Assembly (NCBI RefSeq): GCF_963678225.1
Contig: NZ_OY782764.1
Coordinates: 2,733,001 to 2,797,000 of the forward strand
From: an uncultured Cohaesibacter sp.
GTDB taxonomy: Bacteria > Pseudomonadota > Alphaproteobacteria > Rhizobiales > Cohaesibacteraceae
Reading direction: 5' to 3'
DNA: 64,000 nt
The first letter of the stretch is position 1; each line of letters starts with the position of its first letter. Positions 26,600 through 34,699 of this stretch are shown piece after piece. Made by a program: the position numbers and the translations under genes. The notes beneath the pieces are model-generated. The model did not search any database. It worked only from the letters and a program-made list of their open reading frames with translations, and had not been told where the DNA came from.

Positions 26600-27646
26600 T
26601 CAGTAAACCAATTCCTGATAGCTATCCTGAATGCGTGCGATTTCGTCCTGAACCATCTTCAGAACTTCTGCACCGCCATCAACATTCTTTTCAAACCAGG
26701 CAAAGGCCGCTGGCTGGAATGCCTTTTTGAACTCTTCGATCTCGGCAGCTGTCGGCTGGTAGATTTCAACGCCGTGATCCTGAAGCCATTTGCCATCGAT
26801 GATGTCCTTGAGCGGAGCAAGGGCTTCAGCTCCGGCCTGCGCTTCGTTGCCAGCCTTCATGATGGCAACCTGAATGTCTTTTGGTAGGCTGTTGAACCAT
26901 TCGACGTTGAAAGTGACGGCGCCAACCAGATGAACATGCTTGTCCAGAGTGATATATTTCTGCACTTCGTGGAAGTTCATCGCACGGATGGTTGCCAGCG
27001 GATTTTCCTGCCCATCAACAACGCCGGTCTGCAGGGACGTATAAACTTCGAGCCAGGGCACCGGAGTTGCCTGTGCGCCAGCTGCATTGAACATTTCGAT
27101 ATGTGGGCGAACCTGCATGGTGCGCAGTTTGACACCCTTGAGATCTGCTACAGTGTGAACTGGCTTTTTAGCAGTCGAAATCTGACGATAGGCCTGCGGG
27201 CTGAAGAACAGGATACCGACGCCGGTTTTCTCTTCCAGCTCTTTGAGTATCTTTTTCATCACAGGGTTTTCGCGGGTATAGAGCTTTTGCGCCACGGCCA
27301 TGTCAGGCATGACATAGGGCAGGTCTGTGAAGGTGATCTTCGGGAACAGGTTGGACATCACGCCCATGGCCAGTTCGCTGCCCTGCAATTCACCGGATTT
27401 CACCTGTTGCAGGCCGGAGAGCTGATCGCCCAGCTGCCCGTCCGGGAAAACCTGAACATCCACTTTCCCGTCTGTATAGAGTTCGACCTTCTGTTCGAAA
27501 ATCGCCAGAGATGCTGATGCCGGCAGAGCCATAGGATCGGCCGGTGTGCCGCTGGCAATCTTCATGACATAGTCAGCTGCGAAAGCTGCATTGGCACTCA
27601 TGGCGAGTGCCATGGCTGTGCATGTAACAAGAGCCTTGAATTTCAT
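26600..27646 (-). CDS. dctP: TRAP transporter substrate-binding protein (DctP type)
   Basis: Periplasmic receptor of 348 residues with a signal peptide ending SANAAFA. The mature part begins DYVMKIASGTPADPMALPAS, and the stretch GVKLRTMQVRPHIEMFNAAGAQATPVPWLEVYTSLQTGVVDGQENP contains the conserved Arg that binds a ligand carboxylate in most DctP proteins. GGGAGG precedes the ATG at 27646. The neighbouring inositol-type genes suggest a sugar, polyol or sugar-acid ligand; the conserved Arg favours an acid. Confidence 0.94.
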   Translation of the reverse strand: MKFKALVTCTAMALAMSANAAFAADYVMKIASGTPADPMALPASASLAIFEQKVELYTDGKVDVQVFPDGQLGDQLSGLQQVKSGELQGSELAMGVMSNLFPKITFTDLPYVMPDMAVAQKLYTRENPVMKKILKELEEKTGVGILFFSPQAYRQISTAKKPVHTVADLKGVKLRTMQVRPHIEMFNAAGAQATPVPWLEVYTSLQTGVVDGQENPLATIRAMNFHEVQKYITLDKHVHLVGAVTFNVEWFNSLPKDIQVAIMKAGNEAQAGAEALAPLKDIIDGKWLQDHGVEIYQPTAAEIEEFKKAFQPAAFAWFEKNVDGGAEVLKMVQDEIARIQDSYQELVY

Positions 27647-27711
27647 GTAAACCTCCCTGTGCCCAACCCTCCCGTCGGGCACGATTGCATCAAGGGGATG
27701 CATTCTAATAC

Positions 27712-27738
27712 GATAGAAAATGGAACATATATTCTATC
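27712..27738. promoter_or_regulatory. Inverted repeat upstream of dctP, candidate RpiR site
   Basis: GATAGAA (27712-27718) and TTCTATC (27732-27738) face each other in the promoter region of the TRAP operon, 66 bp before dctP. The core ATAGAA...TTCTAT recurs upstream of iolC, which suggests one regulator, presumably the RpiR protein between them. Confidence 0.5.
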
Positions 27739-27774
27739 TGGGAGCAATATGAAATCTTTGATCTTAAACTAAAG

Positions 27775-28614
27775 TCATATGTTCTCTTTCACAACTGACG
27801 CAGGATTCAGCCGTGTTCCCACGGAGACCGAAAGTGCAGCGGCCAGACAGAACGTTGCCGAATATGTGCGGAAACCGCCGACATCTTCTTCAACCACCTC
27901 AAGGCTGACATCGGCAAGTCCGGACAAGGGACTGAGCGGCGTATCCGTGATTGCGACAATCTTGGCCCCATCGCCTTTAGCCTTTTCAGCCACTTGCACG
28001 ACTTCAGGCGTGTAAGGCTCGAAGGAGATGAGCAACAGGACTTCGTTAGGGCGGAAACGGCCGGGGATCTTTATGGAGCCGACATCACTGTGAAGGATGA
28101 CACGATGGTCAAATTGTCCCAGAACATAGGCAAGATAACTGGCTACCGGGAATGCCCGCTTTTGCCCGATGACATGCATTTCAGGCATGGAACAAATGAT
28201 TTCTGTTGCTTTTTCAATGGATTGAGGATCCATTTTGCTCATAAGACGTTCAATGGAGGCAATGGATGAATCGCAGAAATCTACGAAGAGAAGGTCTGTT
28301 TCCGTCTCCCCACGCTGGCGTAGAGTGTTGATCCGGTAGCGATAGGGCGGGCGCTGTTGGGTAGCCTGACGCCGGAACAGTTGCTGCAAATCGGAATATC
28401 CCTGCATGCCCATAGCCTGAGCAAAGCGAATGAAGGCGGAAGGGGCAATGCCGGATTCCTGGGACGCTTGGGCGACGGTCAGAAAAGCCATGGCATCGCC
28501 CTTGCGCAAGACAAAGCTCGCGCAATCCTGCAATCGTTTCGGCAAACCATCCTTGATTGCCGAGATTTTTTTCTCAAACTCTGCGACGGAAGTTGGGCTG
28601 GAGGAGTCGGTCAT
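27775..28614 (-). CDS. RpiR-family regulator of the TRAP/iol locus
   Basis: A 279-residue regulator with an N-terminal HTH_6 domain (VAQASQESGIAPSAFIRFAQAMGMQGYSDLQQLFR) and a C-terminal SIS phosphosugar-binding domain (about 130-265, EVLLLISFEPYTPEVVQVAEKAKGDGAKIVAITDTPLSPL). RpiR proteins typically sense phosphorylated sugars. Rhizobial IolR is of this family and controls myo-inositol genes. Located between the TRAP operon and iolC and facing away from iolC, it probably controls both. Confidence 0.92.
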   Translation of the reverse strand: MTDSSSPTSVAEFEKKISAIKDGLPKRLQDCASFVLRKGDAMAFLTVAQASQESGIAPSAFIRFAQAMGMQGYSDLQQLFRRQATQQRPPYRYRINTLRQRGETETDLLFVDFCDSSIASIERLMSKMDPQSIEKATEIICSMPEMHVIGQKRAFPVASYLAYVLGQFDHRVILHSDVGSIKIPGRFRPNEVLLLISFEPYTPEVVQVAEKAKGDGAKIVAITDTPLSPLSGLADVSLEVVEEDVGGFRTYSATFCLAAALSVSVGTRLNPASVVKENI

Positions 28615-28693
28615 CGCATCTTGCTTTCATCTTGAGTGAATAGGCTTGCATTCTTGGAATTGTTCGACACTATAGAAGCTGTTTCATTTTTGG

Positions 28694-28755
28694 AATAGAA
28701 ATTTCATTCTATTTGAGACACCCTGTTCAAAGTTTGATACATTCTGTTTATAGAA
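28694..28755. promoter_or_regulatory. Candidate RpiR operators upstream of iolC
   Basis: AATAGAA-N6-TTCTATT (28694-28713) is a perfect 7 bp inverted repeat, and TTCT-N6-AGAA (28742-28755) follows about 30 bp later. Both share the ATAGAA/TTCTAT theme with the site before dctP. The surrounding ~200 bp is very AT-rich and forms the promoter region between the RpiR gene and iolC. Confidence 0.5.
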
Positions 28756-28847
28756 CAAAAATTTCTAAAATTTCTCTTTTAGAATTTATATTTCATTGCT
28801 AGGCTCAGGTCAACTCGTCCACAACGGGAGGACACAATAGGTGAGCG

Positions 28848-30779
28848 ATGCAAAAGACACTTGATCTAATAACAATTGGACGCAGCTCGGTGGATCTGTA
28901 CGGAAGTCAGGTCGGCGGTAGACTGGAAGATATGCGGTCCTTTGAGAAATATATCGGAGGGAGCCCCACCAACATGGCCGCAGGTACGGCCAAGCTAGGC
29001 GTTCGCTCTGCGGTTATTACCCGGGTGGGTGACGAGCATATGGGACGCTTCATAAGGGAGGAGTTGCAGTCTCTGGGCGTCGATACGCGCGGTGTGAAAA
29101 CCGATCCGGAGCGTTTGACGGCACTGGCTATTCTCGGCATCAGGGATAAGGAGCAGTTTCCCCTTATCTTTTATCGCGAGAATTGTGCCGACATGGCTTT
29201 GTGCGAAGAAGATATTGATCCGGATTTCATCGCTGAGGCGCGCTGTGTCACCGTGACCGGCACCCATTTGAGCCATCCTCGCACCAAGGCGGCGGTGCTC
29301 AAGGCGCTGAGGCTTGCGAAAGAAAATGGAGCCAAAACGGCGCTGGATATTGACTACCGCCCCAATCTCTGGGGGCTTTCCGGGCATGGAGATGGGGAAA
29401 ACCGCTTTATCGCTTCCGAAGAGGTCACGCGTCAGCTTCAGGAAACCCTGTCCCTGTTCGATCTGATTGTTGGCACAGAAGAAGAATTCCATATTGCGGG
29501 CGGAACGACAGTCACGCTCGATGCCCTCAAGATTGTGCGCGAGGTGAGCGAAGCGACCCTTGTGTGCAAACGAGGCCCCATGGGTGCAACTGCCTTTACC
29601 GGCTCCATTCCCGACGCGCTCGATGATGGTGAGTCAGGCCCCGGATTTCCCATCGAAGTATTCAATGTGCTCGGCGCAGGGGATGGCTTCATGTCCGGGC
29701 TCTTGAAGGGGTGGCTTGATGGTACGGACTGGGTCACGGCTCTGACCTACGCCAACGCTTGTGGCGCCTTTGCCGTCAGTCGCCATGGCTGCACGCCTGC
29801 TTATCCTTCCTGGGAAGAATTACAATTCTTCTTGCAACGCGGCGTCAAGACGCCCGCCTTGCGCAAGGACAATGAGCTGGAGCAAATTCACTGGTCGACC
29901 AATCGCCACAAGGCCTGGCCGGATGTGCGGATTTTCGCTTTTGATCATCGTATCCAGCTTGAGCGCATGTGCGATGAGCTTGATGTGCCACGGGAGCATA
30001 TTGGTGCTTTCAAGAAGCTCTGCCTTGAGGCGACCATGCAGGTTTCCGAAGGGCGAGATGGCTATGGCATCCTGTGTGACAATCGGGTCGGGCAGGAAGC
30101 GCTGCATGCCGCAGCTGACAAGGGGCTTTGGATCGGACGTCCGGTTGAGTTTCCGGCATCCTGTCCACTTGCCTTCGAAGAGGAACTTGGTCCTGATTGT
30201 GGTGGCCTCAAGGAATGGCCCCAGAACCATATCGTCAAGGTGCTCTGCTACTGTCATCCGGATGATGAGATAGCCTTGCGCGATCAGCAGGAAGCCACAT
30301 TGCTGAAACTGGCTGCTGCAGCGCGCAACAACCGGCTTGATCTGCTGGTCGAACTGATTACCTCTCCGGTCGGCCCTGTCGATGATATGTCGGCAGCCAA
30401 GCTGATCAATCGTCTTTATGAAATCGGTATCTATCCGGATTGGTGGAAGCTTGAACCCATGAAGACCGATGCAGCCTGGCGGAATGCCTGTCAGGCGGTT
30501 GATGAGCATGATCCTCATTGTCGCGGCATCGTAGTCTTGGGATTGGCGTCGGACATGGACGCTCTTGGCCCGGCTCTCCGGATTGCCGCAGCCCATCCGC
30601 TGGTCAAGGGATTTGCCGTCGGGCGCACCATCATGAATGCAACGGCGCTGCAATGGTTTGGAGGCGAAGTGGATGACGCAACGGCGGTACGCCAGCTGAC
30701 AGACAATTATCAAGCCCTTTGTACCCTATGGGATGAAGCTCGTTCTTCTGCCCTGAGGGCCAAGAATATCGCTAGTTAG
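28848..30779 (+). CDS. iolC: 5-dehydro-2-deoxygluconokinase IolC with C-terminal DUF2090 domain
   Basis: The N-terminal half (about 1-325) is a PfkB-family sugar kinase: IGGSPTNMAAGTAKLG near residue 37 and the catalytic NVLGAGDGFMSGLLKGW near residue 275, with Asp as base. It phosphorylates 5-dehydro-2-deoxygluconate in inositol catabolism. The second half (about 330-640) is a DUF2090 domain with an aldolase-like pattern (IFAFDHRIQLERMCDEL), a fusion typical of proteobacterial IolC. The DUF2090 part might replace the separate aldolase IolJ, but that is inference. Translation is coupled to iolB by a 10 bp gap. Confidence 0.92.
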   Translation: MQKTLDLITIGRSSVDLYGSQVGGRLEDMRSFEKYIGGSPTNMAAGTAKLGVRSAVITRVGDEHMGRFIREELQSLGVDTRGVKTDPERLTALAILGIRDKEQFPLIFYRENCADMALCEEDIDPDFIAEARCVTVTGTHLSHPRTKAAVLKALRLAKENGAKTALDIDYRPNLWGLSGHGDGENRFIASEEVTRQLQETLSLFDLIVGTEEEFHIAGGTTVTLDALKIVREVSEATLVCKRGPMGATAFTGSIPDALDDGESGPGFPIEVFNVLGAGDGFMSGLLKGWLDGTDWVTALTYANACGAFAVSRHGCTPAYPSWEELQFFLQRGVKTPALRKDNELEQIHWSTNRHKAWPDVRIFAFDHRIQLERMCDELDVPREHIGAFKKLCLEATMQVSEGRDGYGILCDNRVGQEALHAAADKGLWIGRPVEFPASCPLAFEEELGPDCGGLKEWPQNHIVKVLCYCHPDDEIALRDQQEATLLKLAAAARNNRLDLLVELITSPVGPVDDMSAAKLINRLYEIGIYPDWWKLEPMKTDAAWRNACQAVDEHDPHCRGIVVLGLASDMDALGPALRIAAAHPLVKGFAVGRTIMNATALQWFGGEVDDATAVRQLTDNYQALCTLWDEARSSALRAKNIAS

Positions 30780-30789
30780 GAGGAATGGA

Positions 30790-31593
30790 ATGTCTTATGA
30801 TTTGCATCGCAAGCCGCAGGGAGAGAGCGGCAAGATACATGATATCACGCCGGAAAGCGCTGGCTGGACCTATGTTGGCTTCGGTCTCTATGACTTGAAG
30901 CCGGGAGACACAGCGGCTGAAGCGACGGGGGATCGTGAAGTGATCCTTGTCATGCTGGAAGGCTATGCTGAAATTTCTGGCGCCGGGCAGGACTTCGGCA
31001 AGATCGGTAGCCGTGATAGTGTATTCGAACCGGTTGCCCCGCAGTCGGTCTATATCCCGAATGACAGTGACTGGTCGCTGGTTGCCGTGACCGATTGCAA
31101 GGTTGCTGTTTGTTCGGCTCCAGGCATGGGCGGCCATAAGGCACAGCTACTGGAAGCGCCAGAACGGGTGACAAAAGGCAAGGGAGCCAACACCCGACAT
31201 ATCTTCCCGATTGCCATGGAAGATTATGATGTTGCCGACAGTCTGCTCGTGACCGAATGCGTCACGCCTTCTGGCCACTGGTCTTCTTATCCGCCGCATC
31301 GTCATGATAGCGACAATTTCCCGTCCATCACGCATCTGGAAGAAAGCTATTATCATCGCCTGAACCCGGCCAAGGGCTATGCACACCAGCGCGTTTACAA
31401 TGATAGTGGCTCTATGGACGAGACCTTCACGGTGCATGATGGCGAAGTGGTTCTGGTGCCCGAAGGCTACCATCCCTGCGGAGCGCCTTACGGCTATGAC
31501 CTTTATTATCTCAATGTGATGGCTGGGCCTCTGCGCAAATGGCGTTTCCAGAACCATCCCGATCATGACTGGATCGCACAACGCGACGCCTGA
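30790..31593 (+). CDS. iolB: 5-deoxy-glucuronate isomerase IolB
   Basis: A 267-residue double-cupin isomerase converting 5-deoxyglucuronate to 5-dehydro-2-deoxygluconate, the substrate of IolC. Metal ligands are visible in PPHRHDSDNFPSITHLEESYYHRLNPAKGYAHQRVYND and in the later EGYHPCGAPYGYDLYYLNVMAGP. AGGAGG lies 5 bases before the ATG. It is the last gene of the iolCB unit. iolD, iolE, iolG and iolA are not in the window. Confidence 0.95.
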   Translation: MSYDLHRKPQGESGKIHDITPESAGWTYVGFGLYDLKPGDTAAEATGDREVILVMLEGYAEISGAGQDFGKIGSRDSVFEPVAPQSVYIPNDSDWSLVAVTDCKVAVCSAPGMGGHKAQLLEAPERVTKGKGANTRHIFPIAMEDYDVADSLLVTECVTPSGHWSSYPPHRHDSDNFPSITHLEESYYHRLNPAKGYAHQRVYNDSGSMDETFTVHDGEVVLVPEGYHPCGAPYGYDLYYLNVMAGPLRKWRFQNHPDHDWIAQRDA

Positions 31594-31612
31594 TCCGTCT
31601 TATTTAGAGTTC

Positions 31613-31644
31613 ATGTGGCGCGGCCCTTTTGAGTCGCGTCACAT
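31613..31644. terminator. Hairpin between iolB and the TSUP gene
   Basis: ATGTGGCGCG / CGCGTCACAT forms a 10 bp stem with one G-T pair, between two convergent genes. The T-run is poor, so its strength as a terminator is uncertain. Confidence 0.45.
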
Positions 31645-31699
31645 TGCTTTGTGTGAGACCGAAGGAAGAACGTCTGTCGAATGACAACTTATGCTGCGC

Positions 31700-32449
31700 C
31701 TATCCCAAGAGAGGCATAAGCTCCAGAAGGCCGCGCACAAACAGGATACAGGAGAGCGCAAACAACATGATCTGGATGACGCGCATATAGATCGCCTGAG
31801 GCAAGATTTGGGTCAGGTAGCGCCCAACCAATGTGCCGATAATACCCGTTGCGGCCAGTGCCAGAATGAGCTTCCAGTTAAGACCATCCAACTGTCCTAT
31901 GGCATAATAAGCGGGTAGTTTCACCAGATTGCCGACAGCAAAGGCAATAGCGATGGTGCCCGCAAATTGCAGCTTGGGCAGTTTCTGCGGCAGCAGATAG
32001 GCCTGCGATGGTGGCGCTCCGGAATGGGTGATGAAACTGGCGATGCCTGTAAGTGTTCCCCAAAAGATACCGGGAAGAATTTTGGCCTCAACCTTTTCCT
32101 GCTGTCCACGCTTCAACCATGCTCTGGCGCAATGCCAGAGGCCGATGCTGCCGGTAAAGACCAGCAACGCCGCTTCAGGAGTGTAAGGGGTGATGATGGT
32201 TGCGATGGCGATGCCAAACAGAAGCGACGGCGTCAGAATATAGAGATTTCGCCGCGAAAAATCTCTCCGGTAAAGCCACACCCCAATCCAGTCTGTAACA
32301 ATATAGACCGGCAACAGCGTTGCGGCGGCTTTAACAGGGCTCATCATGAGAGCCAACATCGGCACGGCAATGGCTGCAGCGGACGCCAATCCCCCTTTGG
32401 ACAGGCCAACAACGAAGGCCGCTATGAGCAATAGAATAGAGTCGGTCAT
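31700..32449 (-). CDS. TSUP/TauE-SafE family membrane permease
   Basis: A polytopic protein of about 249 residues with the TSUP hallmark GLSKGGLASAAAIAVPMLAL near the N-terminus and a second, repeated half containing GTLTGIASFITHSGAPPSQAYLLPQKL. Members export or import sulfite, sulfonates and small organosulfur anions. The substrate is not clear here. The open frame continues to 32557, but the added residues are not membrane-like and no ribosome site is visible at either start, so the start is provisional. Confidence 0.82.
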   Translation of the reverse strand: MTDSILLLIAAFVVGLSKGGLASAAAIAVPMLALMMSPVKAAATLLPVYIVTDWIGVWLYRRDFSRRNLYILTPSLLFGIAIATIITPYTPEAALLVFTGSIGLWHCARAWLKRGQQEKVEAKILPGIFWGTLTGIASFITHSGAPPSQAYLLPQKLPKLQFAGTIAIAFAVGNLVKLPAYYAIGQLDGLNWKLILALAATGIIGTLVGRYLTQILPQAIYMRVIQIMLFALSCILFVRGLLELMPLLG

Positions 32450-32740
32450 GGCAAAGGAAGATCTGGAAAGGTGTGAAGTGATTGTGTCTCGTAGCCTCAT
32501 GCCAAATACTGGTAGACCAGAGCCTGCAAAATGCAGCAAGGCTCGCCACAAGGTCAATGCAGCTTGAGGACATCGGGGCTTCTTCTCCTTTTAAACTGCG
32601 AACGGGGGCATGTCTTCATCGGATCTCTTAAAAGGGGCTGTTTTGGGCCGCCTTTCCACTTGCACCGCGCGGTATTCATGACAATCTTTGCCTATACGTT
32701 TCGTTTATGAAGGGGCATGGCCCTTCATAAAAAGATATTT

Positions 32741-33199
32741 TTATAAAAGGCCAGCCAGCCAACGCCTGACGATTGTCGCCTCTTCATCAGAAACGCCTGA
32801 AAGCAGATCCTTCTCGAGCGCATATACGCGGTCCTTTGCGGCGCGCAGCACTTCATGGCCAAGTGCAGTGAGCTCTATATGCTGCTTTCTGCCATGAACC
32901 GCATGGGGGCTGCGCGTGATCAACCCCGATTTCGACAGGTTGCTCACAATCACGCTCATGGTCTGCGGCGTGAGGAAGGCCAATCGCGCCAGATCTGCAC
33001 TGGAATGCTCCGGATAGGCTTCCAGCATGACCAATGCCGAGAATTGCGGTTGGGTTAGTGGCAGATTGGCAAGGGCGCTTTCCACCCGATAGCGATAAGC
33101 GTTCGCTGCCTGCCTGAGCAGATAGCCCAGATAGCCGCTGTCACCGCGCTTGCCTTCTCCTACTTCGGGCAGGGGAGTTTGTTTTGGACTCTTGATCAT
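32741..33199 (-). CDS. MarR-family transcriptional regulator
   Basis: A 152-residue MarR protein: LTQPQFSALVMLEAYPEHSSADLARLAFLTPQTMSVIVSNLSKSGLITRSPHAVHGRKQHIELTALG covers the winged helix. It is divergent from the AhpD-like gene. The only ATG in frame near the N-terminus (33199) lies inside one arm of a perfect 14 bp inverted repeat, and no ribosome binding site precedes it. The gene may be translated from a leaderless mRNA, or bound repressor may cover its start. Confidence 0.9.
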   Translation of the reverse strand: MIKSPKQTPLPEVGEGKRGDSGYLGYLLRQAANAYRYRVESALANLPLTQPQFSALVMLEAYPEHSSADLARLAFLTPQTMSVIVSNLSKSGLITRSPHAVHGRKQHIELTALGHEVLRAAKDRVYALEKDLLSGVSDEEATIVRRWLAGLL

Positions 33200-33237
33200 T
33201 ATAAGAACTCTGATATTAATGTTAGAGTTCTTATAAT
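33198..33237. promoter_or_regulatory. 14 bp perfect inverted repeat, MarR operator
   Basis: ATTATAAGAACTCT (33198-33211) and AGAGTTCTTATAAT (33224-33237) are exact reverse complements with a 12 bp spacer. The site overlaps the marR start codon and lies about 30 bp before the AhpD-like gene, so a bound MarR dimer or pair of dimers would shut both promoters. Confidence 0.75.
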
Positions 33238-33265
33238 ATTACCCAGCCAGACCAAAGGTGACAAG

Positions 33266-33748
33266 ATGAATGCACTCTCTGCTCCAACAGATTTCGCTTT
33301 TTCCTATATAGACTTTCAAAGGCAGGCGCCTGCGGCTCATGATGCCCTGATTGCCATGAGCAAGTCAGTGGATGCATCCGGCCTTGAAAAGTCTCTCACG
33401 GAGCTTGCCAAGATCCGCATTTCACAGATGAATGGCTGTGGCTTCTGCACAGAGCTTCATTTGCGAACAGCTCGGCAGATAGGAGTGAGTGAAGACAAGC
33501 TGGATCTTCTTGCTGTCTGGCGAGATTCTGCTGTGTATGATGAGCGTGAACGCGCAGGCCTATTCTGGGCCGAGCATGTCACACTGTCTCCTGTTGCCCC
33601 GGTGCCAGAGGCCGAGATGGGCGCCATCAGGGCGGTTTTTAGCGACGGAGAACTTGTTCAGCTCACGATTGCTATTGCAAATATCAACGCCTGGAACCGC
33701 ATCGCTGGTGCCTTGCATTTTTCAGCTGCTAAACTATCCCGCGAATAG
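33266..33748 (+). CDS. AhpD-like/carboxymuconolactone decarboxylase family protein
   Basis: A 160-residue alkylhydroperoxidase-like protein. The active-site pattern reads MNGCGFCTELHLRTAR, with the C-x2-C and x3-H spacing of AhpD proteins that reduce peroxides by a thiol relay. Many relatives are poorly characterised, so antioxidant activity is likely but not certain. The ATG at 33266 follows AAAGGTGA. It is probably derepressed together with the next gene when the divergent MarR releases its operator. Confidence 0.88.
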   Translation: MNALSAPTDFAFSYIDFQRQAPAAHDALIAMSKSVDASGLEKSLTELAKIRISQMNGCGFCTELHLRTARQIGVSEDKLDLLAVWRDSAVYDERERAGLFWAEHVTLSPVAPVPEAEMGAIRAVFSDGELVQLTIAIANINAWNRIAGALHFSAAKLSRE

Positions 33749-33767
33749 ATCATAGGAGGGATTGGTA

Positions 33768-34652
33768 ATGGTGCAGAAAGAAAGTATCGGATTTATCGGG
33801 CTCGGAACCATGGGGACGCCAATGGCGCTCAAGCTGCTTGAAGCGGGAACACGCCTCATCGTTTGGAATCGGACGCCAACACGCTGCCATCCATTAAGCG
33901 ATGCGGGTGCCAGTGTTGCCTCTGATGTTCAAGACGTGTTTGCCCAATGCCAGACTTTGCTGTTGATGCTTGCCGATGAAGCTGCAATCGATGCTGTCTT
34001 GTCGCGAAACACAACCCAATTCGCCTCTTTGGTTGCAGGAAAGACCATTGTTTCCTTGGGAACAGTGCCTGCCGACTATTCTGCATTGCTATCCAGAGAC
34101 GTTTGCGAGGCGAGCGGGCGATATGTCGAGGCTCCTGTTTCCGGGTCCAGAAAACCAGCCGAACAGGGACACCTTGTCGGCCTGCTGGCCGGTATGAGCG
34201 AAGACCTGAAAACGGTTCGATCGCTCCTGTCCCCATGTTGCAAGGATATTTTTGAATGTGGTGAGGTGCCGCGGGCTCTCAACATGAAGATCGCGGTGAA
34301 CAGCTATTTGATCACGCTGGTCACCGGCTTGGTCGAAGCGTGGAATCTGGCAGAACAGAATAATCTTGATATGGCGTTATTCACCAATATTCTCAATGCG
34401 GGACCCATGGCAAGCGAGGTTTCCAAAGTCAAGCTTGCCAAGCTGCTTGCCGGAGATTTCTCCCGACAGGCCGGCATCGCCGATGTCTTTAAGAACTGCC
34501 GCCTTGTGGTCGAAAATGCCAACTCTGCCGAGGCCCCATCACCTCTAATGGATATATGTTTGAAGCTATATCAAGAAACGGACCATATGGCGCTGGAAGA
34601 AGATGACATGATCGCCGTATTGGGAGCTATAAACAGACAGGTGCAGTCATAA
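33768..34652 (+). CDS. NAD(P)-dependent beta-hydroxyacid dehydrogenase-like protein (HIBADH/6PGDH family)
   Basis: A 294-residue oxidoreductase. The Rossmann motif IGFIGLGTMGTPMALKLLEAG is at the N-terminus, the substrate loop APVSGSRKPAEQGHLVGLLAG around residue 120, and the catalytic Lys region NMKIAVNSYLITLVTGLVEAW around residue 170. These mark the 3-hydroxyisobutyrate dehydrogenase / glyoxylate reductase / imine reductase-type superfamily. The substrate is not predictable. AGGAGG lies 8 bases before the ATG at 33768. It forms an operon with the AhpD-like gene. Confidence 0.88.
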   Translation: MVQKESIGFIGLGTMGTPMALKLLEAGTRLIVWNRTPTRCHPLSDAGASVASDVQDVFAQCQTLLLMLADEAAIDAVLSRNTTQFASLVAGKTIVSLGTVPADYSALLSRDVCEASGRYVEAPVSGSRKPAEQGHLVGLLAGMSEDLKTVRSLLSPCCKDIFECGEVPRALNMKIAVNSYLITLVTGLVEAWNLAEQNNLDMALFTNILNAGPMASEVSKVKLAKLLAGDFSRQAGIADVFKNCRLVVENANSAEAPSPLMDICLKLYQETDHMALEEDDMIAVLGAINRQVQS

Positions 34653-34699
34653 GATGTGAAAAGGGGCTTTGGTAGTGGCCAAAACCCCTCGTATTTTGC

